Assembly (NCBI GenBank): GCA_964247705.1
Contig: CAXTVQ010000002.1
Location: 62,001-126,000, forward strand
Length of the DNA: 64,000 nt
Source of the DNA: LMUY01 sp964247705
Lineage (GTDB): Bacteria > Pseudomonadota > Alphaproteobacteria > Acetobacterales > Acetobacteraceae
Reading direction: 5' to 3'
Shown here: in pieces, positions 8,242 through 16,211 of the stretch
Layout of the letters: the number at the start of each line of letters is the position of its first letter
Position numbering within the stretch: the first letter of the stretch is position 1
Position numbers and translations under genes: made by a program
Notes under the pieces: generated by a model
Seen by the model: only the letters and a program-made list of their open reading frames with translations
The model's database searches: none
What the model was told of the DNA's origin: nothing

Positions 8242-11200
8242 CTACGGGATTTCCGCGGCAGGCTTTGCCAACGACGTCGCGGCTAGCGCGAGCCGGGCCA
8301 AGGCGGGCAGCGAGGCGGCGCCCGTCCGGTGCATGATGGAGGCACGGTGGTTCTCCACCGTACGCTGGCTGATGCCCAGGTCGGCGGCGATGTTCTTGCT
8401 CGGGTGGCCGGCCAGCACCAACGCCATGATCTCACGCTGCCGGGGGGTCAGCTCGGCCATCTGGGCCGCCGCCGTCTCGTGCCACGCCGTGAGCTTGGCC
8501 GCATCGTGCGAGCGCTCCAGCGCGCGGGCGACGCTGGCCAGCAGGCCCGGCTGGTCCACCGGCTTCTCGATGAAGTCGGACGCACCCGCCTTCATCGCGC
8601 GGATCGCCATGGGAACGTCGCTCTGCCCAGTGATCACGATCGCGGGCACGCCATTGCCGGCCGCACGCAGATGTTCCAGCACCTCGATCCCGCTGATGCC
8701 GGGCAGCGCCGCGTCGATGAGCAGGCACGCGGCCTCGGCAGGGTGGAAAGCCTCGAGGAACGCCTCCCCGCTCGGGAAACCAGCCACCGCCCGTCCATCG
8801 TGCTCGAGCACCTCCACGATTGCCGAGCGGACGGCCTCGTCGTCATCCACCACGAAGATGACCGGCTTGCCCTCCGGCATCGGGGACGATGCGCGCACGA
8901 TCGCCTGCCGCAGTTGGGGCAGACCCACCGGTTTGGTCAACACGGCGCATCCCCCGAGCGACACGGCGCGCAGCGTGGCGGTCGAGATATCCCCTGTCAG
9001 GATGATGACCGGCAAGGCCCGGCCGGCTGCCGCCCGGATCGCAGTGGCCAGTTCCAGCCCATTCGGGCCGTTCGGAAGGTTGTAATCGGCAAGCACCAGG
9101 TCGGGCAAACCTTGCTTCACACTGATCAGGGCGCGAGGGCCGTCCACCGCCGAGCTGACGTGGTGACCCTGGCTGTGGAGCAACTCGCCGAGCATCTCGG
9201 CGACGTCAGGATCGTCCTCCACGACCAGGATGCTGAGCCCGGTCGTGCCGCCGGGCTCCGCGGGCGCCGCTGCAGCAGCACGCACCGCCAACGCCGGCGC
9301 AAACCGCGGCAGCTCGATCGAGAACCCGGAGCCGTGGCCGAAGCGGGACAGGACCTGGAGCTTGTGGCCCAGCAGGTCACTCAGACGCTTGACGATGGAA
9401 AGGCCCAGGCCCAGGCCGCGGCTGCGCTCCCGGGCCGCGTTGCCGACCTGGTAATACTCCTCGAAGATCGACGTCAGATCGCCGCTCTGGATGCCGATCC
9501 CCGTGTCCCAGACCTCGATGGTGAGCTTACCGCCATGCCTGCGGCAGCCGAGCAGGACACAGCCTTGCTGCGTGTATTTGATCGCGTTGGTCAGCAGGTT
9601 GCGGATCATCTGCTCGAGCAGCTTCGGGTCGCTGCGCACCTGCTGCGTGCAGGGGACCACGCGCAGTTCGATGGATTTCGCCGCCGCATGGTAGGTGAAC
9701 TCCGCACGCAGCCGCTCCAGCAGGTCACCCACGGCGAACACCGACACGGTCGGCTGCACCGCTCCCGCCTCGATCTCGTTGATGTCGAGCAGCGTATCCA
9801 GCATGCCGGTGATCGTGCTCAGCGTGGTGTTCTGCCGGGCGACCAGGCTGCGTGCCTTCGCACCGGTGACCGCCTCGGCCAGCAAGGCTTGCAGCAGGGC
9901 CAGCGTTTGCAGCGGCTGGCGCAGATCGTGGCTCGCGGCAGCCAGGAAGCGCGACTTCGCGGCATTGGCCGCTTCCGCCTCCATCATGGCGGCCTCCAAG
10001 GCCCGGGCGGTGGCTTTGCGCGCGGTGATGTCGGTGAAGGTGATCACCACGCCCTCCACCCGGCCGGCATCGGTGCGATAGAGCAGGAGACGGCGCCGGA
10101 ACCAGGTGCCGTCCGCCGCCTCGATCTCCCGCTCGATCGGCTCCAGATTATCTTGCACCGTCGCCATGTCGGCAGCGAGGGCGCTGTCCGGCGCGAGCCC
10201 CGCGAAATCGGTCAGCTTGCGGCCCACGTCGGCGGGAATGACCGGGAACAGCGCCTTGATGGCCGGGGTGAAGAACCGGATGCGCCCCTCCAGGTCCAGG
10301 AACAGCGTTGCGACGTTGGTGCTATAGAGCACGTTCTGCAGGTCGTCGGACGTGGTGCGCTGGCGTTCCAGCGTCTCCTGCAACTGGCTGTTCACGGCAC
10401 TCAGCTCTTCGTTCAGCGACTGCAGCTCCTCCTTGGAGGCGACCATCTCCTCGTTGGTGGACTGGTACTCCTCGTTGACCGAGAGCGTTTCCTCGTTGAT
10501 CGCGCGCTGCTCCTCGGCCGAGAGTTCCAGGTCTCGCACGGTCCCCTGCAGCTCCGCACGGGTCGCCTCCAACTCGCGCTCCAACTCCGCCACGCGGGAC
10601 GCCGTGCCCGGCGAGAGCGCCACCCCCTCGCTAAGATCGCCCGGCCGGTCCGCGTCCAGGAAGCAGACCAGCAGCAATTGCTCGTCCCCCTCCACGACCG
10701 GGTGCACGGCGAGGTTGAAAGGCCGGTTGCCGTCGTCGCCGACCACCAGGCCGCTGTCCACCACCTTGACGTTGCCGTCGCGCGCCGCCCGCACCGCGGC
10801 GCGCAGTTTCGCGCGCAAGCCTGACCGCGCCATGGCCAGCAGGTCGTGCGTGGCATGACCCGGCGGCACCCGGAGGTAGCGGTGGGTTGGGCCGATCGAG
10901 AACAGCACCGCATCGGCCTTGTCGATCAGCACGGCGGCGGGCGCGTAGTTCTCCATCACCATGCGCCGGCCCAGCTCGGCCAAGGCCGCCGGGCGGGCAG
11001 TCACCGCGGAGAGGGCGGCCGGCAACACCCGACGCTGCTCTCCGGGCCGGACCAGGGCCGAACTCGGGCGCGGCGCCCCCTGCTCATGCTTGCCCGCGCC
11101 CGGCCCATACTTGCCCTCCCCAGGCTTGCCCGCGCCAGGCTTGCCCTCATCAGGCTTGCCCTCATCAGGCTTACGCGCCTCGGGCGCGCCCGCGCCAACA

Positions 11201-12672
11201 TGGCCGATGCGGCGGTATACGCGCTCAGCTTTCGCTGCGACCTCGAACCGGCCTGCGGGCCCAAGCGGATTCTCGGCCGAACCGAGCAGCAGTATGCCGC
11301 CGTCGCGCAAGGCGAAGTGGAACGCCTCGATCACCCGCGCCTGGGCATCCGGGCGCAGGTAGATCAGCACGTTGCGGCAGGACACCATGTCGAGGCGGGA
11401 AAACGGCGGATCGGACAGCACGTCCTGCACCGTGAACACGATCGTGGCACGCAGGTCCGGCGCCGCCCGCCAATTGCCATCCTCGCAAACGAAAAACCGC
11501 GCCAGCCGCTCCGGCGAGACAGCATCGAGGGTCGCCGCAGCGTAAGCGCCGTCCCGCGCCGTGGTGATCGCCTCGGCTTCCACGTCGGAGGCGAACACCT
11601 GCAACTTGATCGGCCGCCCTGCCCGCTCGATTTCTTCCAGGAACAGGATGGCGAGCGAGTAGCTCTCCTCCCCCGTGCTGCAGCCGGCCACCCAGACGCG
11701 CAATGGTTCACCCGCGCGGTTGCGTTGCACCAGGTCTGGGATGGTGGTGCGCGCCAATGTTTCGAACACCGCCGGGTCGCGGAAGAAGCTGGTGACGTGG
11801 ATCAGCAGGTCTCCCGCCAGTGCATCCAGCTCGGCGCGGTTGGTCTTCAGCATGGCATGGTAGCGGGCCATGTCGTTGGGCCGGATGCCCGCAAGCGCCA
11901 TGCGCCGGCTGATGCGGCGGCCCAAGGTGCCGGACTTGTAGAGCGCGAAGGTGTGCCCGGTCTCGGCTTGCAGGAAGTCGAGGATGTCCGGCACGCCGCA
12001 GGCATCCTCGGCGGCAGGCCTCGCTTCGTCCGGCTTGCCCGCTGCGGTGATGCGGTGGCCGATCAAGGCGCCCGGGATCCTGGCAAGAGGCAGCACGAAA
12101 TCCGCGAGGTGAGTGGCGATCGCGTTGCGGGGCATGCCGTCATAGGCCGCCTCCGCCGGGTCCTGCACAGCCACGATGCCGCCATGCGCCTTGATGGCGC
12201 GCAGGCCCTCGGTGCCATCGGTCCCGGTTCCGGACAGCACGACACAGGCGGCGCGCTCGCCATACTGGCGGGCAAGTGACTGGAGCAAGAAGTCGAACGG
12301 CATGCGGGCGCCGTTGCGCACTTGCGGGGCAGACACATGCAGGATGTTGTCACCGGCGGACAGGTAGGATCCGGGCGGGATGACGTAGATATGGCCGGCC
12401 TCGACCGCCATTCCCTCCGATGCCTCGCAGACCGCAAGCGACGTGTGCGGTGCGAGCAGGGCCGCCAGCATGCTGCCCCCGTGCGGGTCGAGATGCTGGA
12501 CGAGGATGAGCGCCATCCCGCAATCGCCGGGCCACGCTTTGATCAACTGGGTGACCGCCTCCAACCCGCCCGCCGAGGCGCCGATGCCGATCACGAACAG
12601 GTTCGATGAGACAGGCTCGAGCTCGGCCGGCCGAGTAGCTGGTCCAGCCGGTTGCGGCGAGGCTCTGGTCAT
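8242..12672 (-). CDS. CheB-CheR-PAS-histidine kinase-REC-REC-LuxR fusion protein
   Basis: This 1476-residue protein joins a chemosensory pair, a hybrid kinase and a transcription factor. Residues ~25-215 are a CheB methylesterase with the Ser-His-Asp triad at about S33 (GASAGG), H60 (VQHLDPH) and D152 (GTGTDG). A CheR methyltransferase follows (AGCSTGEESYS), then a Pro/Gly/Lys repeat linker, a coiled coil rich in E-E-L-Q-S-x-N-E-E, and a PAS domain. The HisKA phospho-His is near 914 (ASHDLRQP), followed by an ATPase domain with N-L-L-x-N-A-I-K-Y. Two receivers have acceptors near D1194 (ADYNLP) and D1320 (IDAALP), and a FixJ-like LuxR helix-turn-helix ends the chain (TPRQREIMALV). An upstream in-frame GTG at 12690 exists, but the ATG at 12672 has GGAGG 8 nt before it. 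No other che genes are nearby. Confidence 0.93.
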   Translation of the reverse strand: MTRASPQPAGPATRPAELEPVSSNLFVIGIGASAGGLEAVTQLIKAWPGDCGMALILVQHLDPHGGSMLAALLAPHTSLAVCEASEGMAVEAGHIYVIPPGSYLSAGDNILHVSAPQVRNGARMPFDFLLQSLARQYGERAACVVLSGTGTDGTEGLRAIKAHGGIVAVQDPAEAAYDGMPRNAIATHLADFVLPLARIPGALIGHRITAAGKPDEARPAAEDACGVPDILDFLQAETGHTFALYKSGTLGRRISRRMALAGIRPNDMARYHAMLKTNRAELDALAGDLLIHVTSFFRDPAVFETLARTTIPDLVQRNRAGEPLRVWVAGCSTGEESYSLAILFLEEIERAGRPIKLQVFASDVEAEAITTARDGAYAAATLDAVSPERLARFFVCEDGNWRAAPDLRATIVFTVQDVLSDPPFSRLDMVSCRNVLIYLRPDAQARVIEAFHFALRDGGILLLGSAENPLGPAGRFEVAAKAERVYRRIGHVGAGAPEARKPDEGKPDEGKPGAGKPGEGKYGPGAGKHEQGAPRPSSALVRPGEQRRVLPAALSAVTARPAALAELGRRMVMENYAPAAVLIDKADAVLFSIGPTHRYLRVPPGHATHDLLAMARSGLRAKLRAAVRAARDGNVKVVDSGLVVGDDGNRPFNLAVHPVVEGDEQLLLVCFLDADRPGDLSEGVALSPGTASRVAELERELEATRAELQGTVRDLELSAEEQRAINEETLSVNEEYQSTNEEMVASKEELQSLNEELSAVNSQLQETLERQRTTSDDLQNVLYSTNVATLFLDLEGRIRFFTPAIKALFPVIPADVGRKLTDFAGLAPDSALAADMATVQDNLEPIEREIEAADGTWFRRRLLLYRTDAGRVEGVVITFTDITARKATARALEAAMMEAEAANAAKSRFLAAASHDLRQPLQTLALLQALLAEAVTGAKARSLVARQNTTLSTITGMLDTLLDINEIEAGAVQPTVSVFAVGDLLERLRAEFTYHAAAKSIELRVVPCTQQVRSDPKLLEQMIRNLLTNAIKYTQQGCVLLGCRRHGGKLTIEVWDTGIGIQSGDLTSIFEEYYQVGNAARERSRGLGLGLSIVKRLSDLLGHKLQVLSRFGHGSGFSIELPRFAPALAVRAAAAAPAEPGGTTGLSILVVEDDPDVAEMLGELLHSQGHHVSSAVDGPRALISVKQGLPDLVLADYNLPNGPNGLELATAIRAAAGRALPVIILTGDISTATLRAVSLGGCAVLTKPVGLPQLRQAIVRASSPMPEGKPVIFVVDDDEAVRSAIVEVLEHDGRAVAGFPSGEAFLEAFHPAEAACLLIDAALPGISGIEVLEHLRAAGNGVPAIVITGQSDVPMAIRAMKAGASDFIEKPVDQPGLLASVARALERSHDAAKLTAWHETAAAQMAELTPRQREIMALVLAGHPSKNIAADLGISQRTVENHRASIMHRTGAASLPALARLALAATSLAKPAAEIP
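11106..11180 (-). repeat. 15-bp in-frame tandem repeat (G-K-P-x-E linker)
   Basis: Units beginning at 11121, 11136, 11151 and 11166 repeat with a period of exactly 15 bp (plus strand CAGGCTTGCCCTCAT and variants). They encode five-residue units such as D-E-G-K-P and G-A-G-K-P in the linker between the CheR and PAS parts of the fusion protein. The period is a multiple of three, so copy-number change would alter linker length without a frameshift. Confidence 0.8.
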
Positions 12673-12792
12673 GGGCAGCCTCCGTTGCACCTGGCAAACC
12701 GGCCCATATTAGCACTTGTTAGTCTCGCCGCGTCGTTTATTTCGCAGCCGAAGGTTCGGCTGGCACAGCGGTCATCATCCATGGCCGGCAAC

Positions 12793-12813
12793 GTAGGTAG
12801 TTTCCGCCCCTGC
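12793..12813 (+). promoter_or_regulatory. Shared motif GGTAGTTTCCGnnCCTGC, copy A
   Basis: The 18-nt pattern at 12796-12813 matches a second copy at 15226-15243 in 16 of 18 positions. This copy lies ~51 nt before the small ORF/receiver pair; the other lies ~78 nt before the universal stress protein gene. Position suggests a common transcription factor or sigma factor, but I cannot name one. Confidence 0.3.
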
Positions 12814-12846
12814 CCGGCCCGCGCCGGGCGTCGTAGATGCGGCAAC

Positions 12847-13011
12847 ATGGCCCCGCCGCATCTCGACCGAAGCCCGCCGCGCCCCCTGCCGGCCACCGAC
12901 GCCGGGCTTACGCGGCTGCTCACCCCGGCGTCGCTGCCGGATCACGCCCTTGCGGCGGAGATCAACGCCTGGGTCAACGAAGGCGGCCGGGGAGACGATC
13001 AAAGACCATGA
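12847..13011 (+). CDS. Possible 54-residue protein coupled to the receiver gene
   Basis: A short frame opens with ATG at 12847 and ends in a TGA that overlaps the ATG of the receiver gene (ATGA at 13008-13011). That arrangement is typical of translational coupling, and it is the main reason for calling it. The product has a basic, Pro-rich first half and a more helix-like second half (L-P-D-H-A-L-A-A-E-I-N-A-W-V-N). I recognise no family. It could be a leader frame or simply chance, since open frames are frequent at this GC content. Confidence 0.35.
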   Translation: MAPPHLDRSPPRPLPATDAGLTRLLTPASLPDHALAAEINAWVNEGGRGDDQRP

Positions 13012-13394
13012 GGCGGCTTCGTATCCTTCTGGTCGAGGATGACGCCGTGATCAGCGCCCTCATCGCCGAGATCCTCGCCGACCTGGGGCATGACGTCTGC
13101 GCCATCGCGCGGACGGAGGTCGAGGCCATCGACGCAGCGGAGCGGCACGCCCCCGACCTCATGATCGTCGATGCCTACCTGAAGCCCGGCAGCGGTGTGT
13201 CCGCGATGGATACGATCCTTCGGCGCACAGCCATGCCGCACATCTTCATGACGGGCGGCCACCGCCAAGTCGTTCCGCCGCACGCAACCGTGCTCCACAA
13301 ACCGTTCGGCATGGCGGGCCTCACGGTCGCGCTGGAGAGCGTTGCCGGACAGTTCGCCACCGTCCCGAAAGGCCCCTCCCATGCCCAACCGTGA
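13008..13394 (+). CDS. Single-domain response regulator (orphan receiver)
   Basis: This 128-residue receiver domain has no output domain. The acidic pair is in V-E-D-D at residues 9-12, the phospho-acceptor Asp in M-I-V-D-A-Y near residue 55, the conserved Thr in F-M-T-G-G, and the Lys in L-H-K-P-F. The layout V-E-D-D...D-A-Y-L-K-P-G-S-G resembles the CheY-like receivers of alphaproteobacterial stress and light signalling. It lies divergent to the large kinase fusion at 12672, so it may be a phosphate sink or diffusible partner for that kinase (inference). Its end overlaps the next gene by 14 nt. Confidence 0.9.
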   Translation: MRRLRILLVEDDAVISALIAEILADLGHDVCAIARTEVEAIDAAERHAPDLMIVDAYLKPGSGVSAMDTILRRTAMPHIFMTGGHRQVVPPHATVLHKPFGMAGLTVALESVAGQFATVPKGPSHAQP

Positions 13395-13839
13395 CGTTTT
13401 TGCGCTCGATCGGTCGGGGTTCAACGGCTTCCTGTTTGCTCCTATCGGCACTGAACCAGACGGATCGCGCCTCACGGTGCTGTCCGCGTTGGCCCGGCTG
13501 GAGCTGGATCCCTGGGCGACGGCTGCAAGTTGGGCGCGGATGCCCAAAGCCGCTTCGGGTCAGGCGTTGGCGGCCACCATCGCCCAGATGCCGGTCACCC
13601 CTGCAGACCAGATGGCAGCCGCCGACACGGCGGCACGGCTGGTTCTGCTCCTGTCACCGAACGCCGCGCCGACCCCGAAGCACTCGGGTCCATCCGAACC
13701 ACCGCCCGGCCGCCGGTTGGCCGTCGTCCTCGCCGTGCTGGCTGTCTTGGGTATCCTCGTCGGCAGTGCGGTGCTGATCTCCCGGCAGGGCACGCAAGCG
13801 GTATCGCTGGCCGGGCCAGTCGCCTCGACCGCGCCCTAG
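13381..13839 (+). CDS. Conserved membrane-anchored protein of unknown function
   Basis: This 152-residue protein has a soluble N-terminal part containing F-N-G-F-L-F-A-P-I-G-T-E and L-S-A-L-A-R-L-E-L-D-P-W. One strong membrane helix lies around residues 115-137 (LAVVLAVLAVLGILVGSAVL), and a short Thr/Ala-rich tail follows. I recall similar proteins with the F-L-F-A and L-D-P-W motifs in rhizobia and Rhodospirillales, where they have no assigned function. The start at 13381 is preferred over an upstream in-frame ATG at 13342 because it opens on the conserved region and overlaps the receiver gene by only 14 nt. The two genes are probably cotranscribed. Confidence 0.72.
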   Translation: MPNRDVFALDRSGFNGFLFAPIGTEPDGSRLTVLSALARLELDPWATAASWARMPKAASGQALAATIAQMPVTPADQMAAADTAARLVLLLSPNAAPTPKHSGPSEPPPGRRLAVVLAVLAVLGILVGSAVLISRQGTQAVSLAGPVASTAP

Positions 13840-13840
13840 C

Positions 13841-15145
13841 CTAGAGAACGAAAAATCCCATGCTGGCGGCAGCCATGACCGCGGTCGCCAGCCAACCGCC
13901 GATCCGGACGCCGCGCGGCAACGTCAAGCGCCCCATGATCCGGCCATTGGAGCCGACCAGCATCACCGCCGCCATGACGGGCGCCGCGAGCACGCCGTTC
14001 ACCACGGCACTCCAGTAAAGCGCCTTCACGGGGTCGAGCCGCGTGAAGTTCAGGCCCACGCCCGCCGCCGTGGCCACGGCGATCACCGCATAGAACCACC
14101 GCGCCTGCGCTAGCCGCTGGTCCAGCCCCTCCCGCCACCCGAACGCCTCGGACACCGCATAGGCCGCCGACCCGGCGAGCACCGGCACCGCGAGCAGCCC
14201 GGTCCCCAGGATCCCCGCCGCGAACACGGCGAAGGTGAACGCCCCCGCGATCGGCCGCAGCGCCTCGGCAGCCTGCGACGAGGTCTGGATCTCGGTCACT
14301 CCCGTCGCGTGCAACGTGGCCGCGGTCGCGTAGATGATGAACACGGCGATGAGGTTGGAGACGCCCATGCCGACCACCGTGTCGGCGCGGATACGGGCGA
14401 GTTGCGGCTGGGCGGCGCCGGGAACCAGGCAAAGCGGCCGCGCCTTGCGCCGCTTCAGGTCCTCGACCTCCAGCGCCGCCTGCCAAAAGAACAGGTAGGG
14501 GCTGATCGTCGTGCCGAGCACGGCCACGACCGCCATCGCCTCCCCGGCGCCGAACGAGAGATGCGGCACGACCGTGGCGAGCAACGCATCGCGCCACGGC
14601 ACGTGCACCGTGAGCACGACGGCGACATAGGCGAACAACGACAGCGTGAGCCACTTCAGGAACCCGGCATACAGCCCGTAGCTCAGGAACACCTCGGCCA
14701 GGACGCAGGCGGCGCCGAAACAAACGGTGTAGAACCGCACGTTCCCGCCACACAGCAATGCCAGGGCCGAACCCATGGCGCCAAGGTCCGCACCCAGGTT
14801 GATGACATTGGCCACCAGGAGCAGCACCACCACCGACCGCACGAGCCAAGGGGCGTAGTGCCGGCGCAAATTCTCCGCGATGCCCCGCCCGGTCACCGCG
14901 CCGATGCGTCCGCTGATCTCCTGGATGACGATCATGAACGGCAGGCTGAACAGCATCGTCCACGCCAACCCGTAACCGAATTGCGCGCCCACCTGGCTGT
15001 ACGTCGCGATGCCGCTCGGATCGTCATCCGCCGCACCGGTGATCAGGCCCGGGCCAAGCCGGCGGAACACCCCGAGCCAGGCGCGCTCGCCGTGCCCAAC
15101 GCGCTCGCCCGGCGGCGGGGCTCTACTGAGGCTCTGGTTGTCCAT
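13841..15145 (-). CDS. NRAMP-family metal transporter, divergent binding site
   Basis: This 434-residue inner-membrane protein has about 11 membrane helices and the NRAMP/SLC11 (LeuT-like) plan: G-P-G-L-I-T-G-A-A-D-D-D-P-S-G-I at the first helix and a broken sixth helix. Two metal-binding motifs differ from the classical Mn/Fe transporters. The DPGN of helix 1 is DPSG, and the helix-6 M-P-H is S-P-Y in G-T-T-I-S-P-Y-L-F-F-W-Q. The usual thioether ligand is therefore missing, which suggests another substrate such as Mg, or a changed mechanism. It converges with the gene ending at 13839 (1-nt gap) and diverges from the universal stress gene. I avoid the name mntH for this reason. Confidence 0.88.
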   Translation of the reverse strand: MDNQSLSRAPPPGERVGHGERAWLGVFRRLGPGLITGAADDDPSGIATYSQVGAQFGYGLAWTMLFSLPFMIVIQEISGRIGAVTGRGIAENLRRHYAPWLVRSVVVLLLVANVINLGADLGAMGSALALLCGGNVRFYTVCFGAACVLAEVFLSYGLYAGFLKWLTLSLFAYVAVVLTVHVPWRDALLATVVPHLSFGAGEAMAVVAVLGTTISPYLFFWQAALEVEDLKRRKARPLCLVPGAAQPQLARIRADTVVGMGVSNLIAVFIIYATAATLHATGVTEIQTSSQAAEALRPIAGAFTFAVFAAGILGTGLLAVPVLAGSAAYAVSEAFGWREGLDQRLAQARWFYAVIAVATAAGVGLNFTRLDPVKALYWSAVVNGVLAAPVMAAVMLVGSNGRIMGRLTLPRGVRIGGWLATAVMAAASMGFFVL

Positions 15146-15225
15146 GGTGCGTCATAGGTCGGGCTTGGCCGCCTGTCGTCATAAACATCCGCATCGGCGG
15201 GCGGCGCTCCCGGACCGGAGCAATG

Positions 15226-15243
15226 GGTAGTTTCCGAACCTGC
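15226..15243 (+). promoter_or_regulatory. Shared motif GGTAGTTTCCGnnCCTGC, copy B
   Basis: This is the second copy of the 18-nt pattern also found at 12796-12813 (16 of 18 identical). It lies in the divergent spacer between the NRAMP gene and the universal stress gene, ~78 nt before the latter's ATG. It is a candidate regulatory site of unknown factor. Confidence 0.3.
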
Positions 15244-15303
15244 TGCACGCGCACGCCATGCCCTACACGGTCATGGCGACCTTACCACAGGAGAGAACGG
15301 CCC

Positions 15304-16131
15304 ATGACACCCGCGCATCCGACGCTGTTGGTGAACCTGGAACCAGGGCGGTCCAATACGGGGCTGCTGCAGGTGGCCAGCAACCTCGCCCGGCGTCTCG
15401 ACGCGGCCGTGATCGGCGTCGCATCGCGCCAACCCATGCAGCTCGACATCTCCGGCACCTGCTACATCTCGCCGGAACTCGTCGATGAGGAGCGCGACGA
15501 GACCGACAGGGGGATCAGCGGCGCCGAGGCCGAGTTCCGTGCCGTATTCGGCGGCGCCGATCCCGAGTGGCGGTCGTCGGTCACGTTCGCCGCGCCGTGC
15601 GACTACATCGTCGATCAGGCGCGTCACGCCGACCTGGTACTGACCGGCATGGCGTCGCACGGCGTGACCGATCCCACGCGCGCGACTCCGGGCGAGGTGG
15701 TGATGCGGTGCGGCCGGCCCGTGATCGTCGTCCCGCGGGAACCGGCGACACCGTCGCTGGACCGGGTCATGCTGGCGTGGCGGGATACGCGGGAGGCCCG
15801 GCGCGCCTCCCTGGATTGCCTGCCGCTGCTGCTGCGCGCGACCCACGTCACCATCGTCGAGCTTGCAGCCAGCGACGACATGGCGGCCGCACGGGAACGC
15901 CTGACCGATGTCGCGCGCTGGCTGGCCGGACACGGCGTTCAAGCCGAAACCATCGCGGCTGCGACCTCGGCCGACGACGCGGCCCAGATCGAGACGCTGG
16001 CGCGCAACGGTGCCGCCGACCTCGTCGTCGCCGGCGCCTTCGGGCATAGCCGGATACGGGAGTGGGCGTTCGGCGGCGTCACCCGCACCCTGCTGCACCA
16101 CGCGGACCGCTGCGCGTTATTGTCTCACTAG
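15304..16131 (+). CDS. Universal stress protein, tandem UspA domains
   Basis: This 275-residue protein is made of two Usp folds. The second domain keeps the nucleotide-binding signature: V-V-A-G-A-F-G-H-S-R-I-R-E-W-A-F-G-G, the G-x2-G-x9-G-type loop. The first has the related V-L-T-G-M-A-S-H-G-V segment ending in R-P-V-I-V-V-P-R. An in-frame start exists at 15223, but the ATG at 15304 has AGGAGA shortly upstream and begins directly on the fold (T-L-L-V-N-L-E-P). Such proteins usually bind ATP and are induced by starvation, oxygen limitation or redox stress. A motif shared with the receiver-gene upstream region lies ~78 nt before the start. Confidence 0.9.
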   Translation: MTPAHPTLLVNLEPGRSNTGLLQVASNLARRLDAAVIGVASRQPMQLDISGTCYISPELVDEERDETDRGISGAEAEFRAVFGGADPEWRSSVTFAAPCDYIVDQARHADLVLTGMASHGVTDPTRATPGEVVMRCGRPVIVVPREPATPSLDRVMLAWRDTREARRASLDCLPLLLRATHVTIVELAASDDMAAARERLTDVARWLAGHGVQAETIAAATSADDAAQIETLARNGAADLVVAGAFGHSRIREWAFGGVTRTLLHHADRCALLSH

Positions 16132-16211
16132 AACGAGGCAAGACGCGCCGGCTGCACGTCGCCGCGCCCGCCTCGCGCAGCCCACCTCGAGATCCGGATC
16201 GGCGAACGTCT

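Noticed and set aside
8329..10824. 831-codon plus-strand open frame
   Set aside because: It is antisense to the kinase/receiver part of the large fusion protein; composition is that of a shadow frame.
11106..11180. CRISPR-like array
   Set aside because: The 15-bp units have no spacers and lie in frame inside a coding linker.
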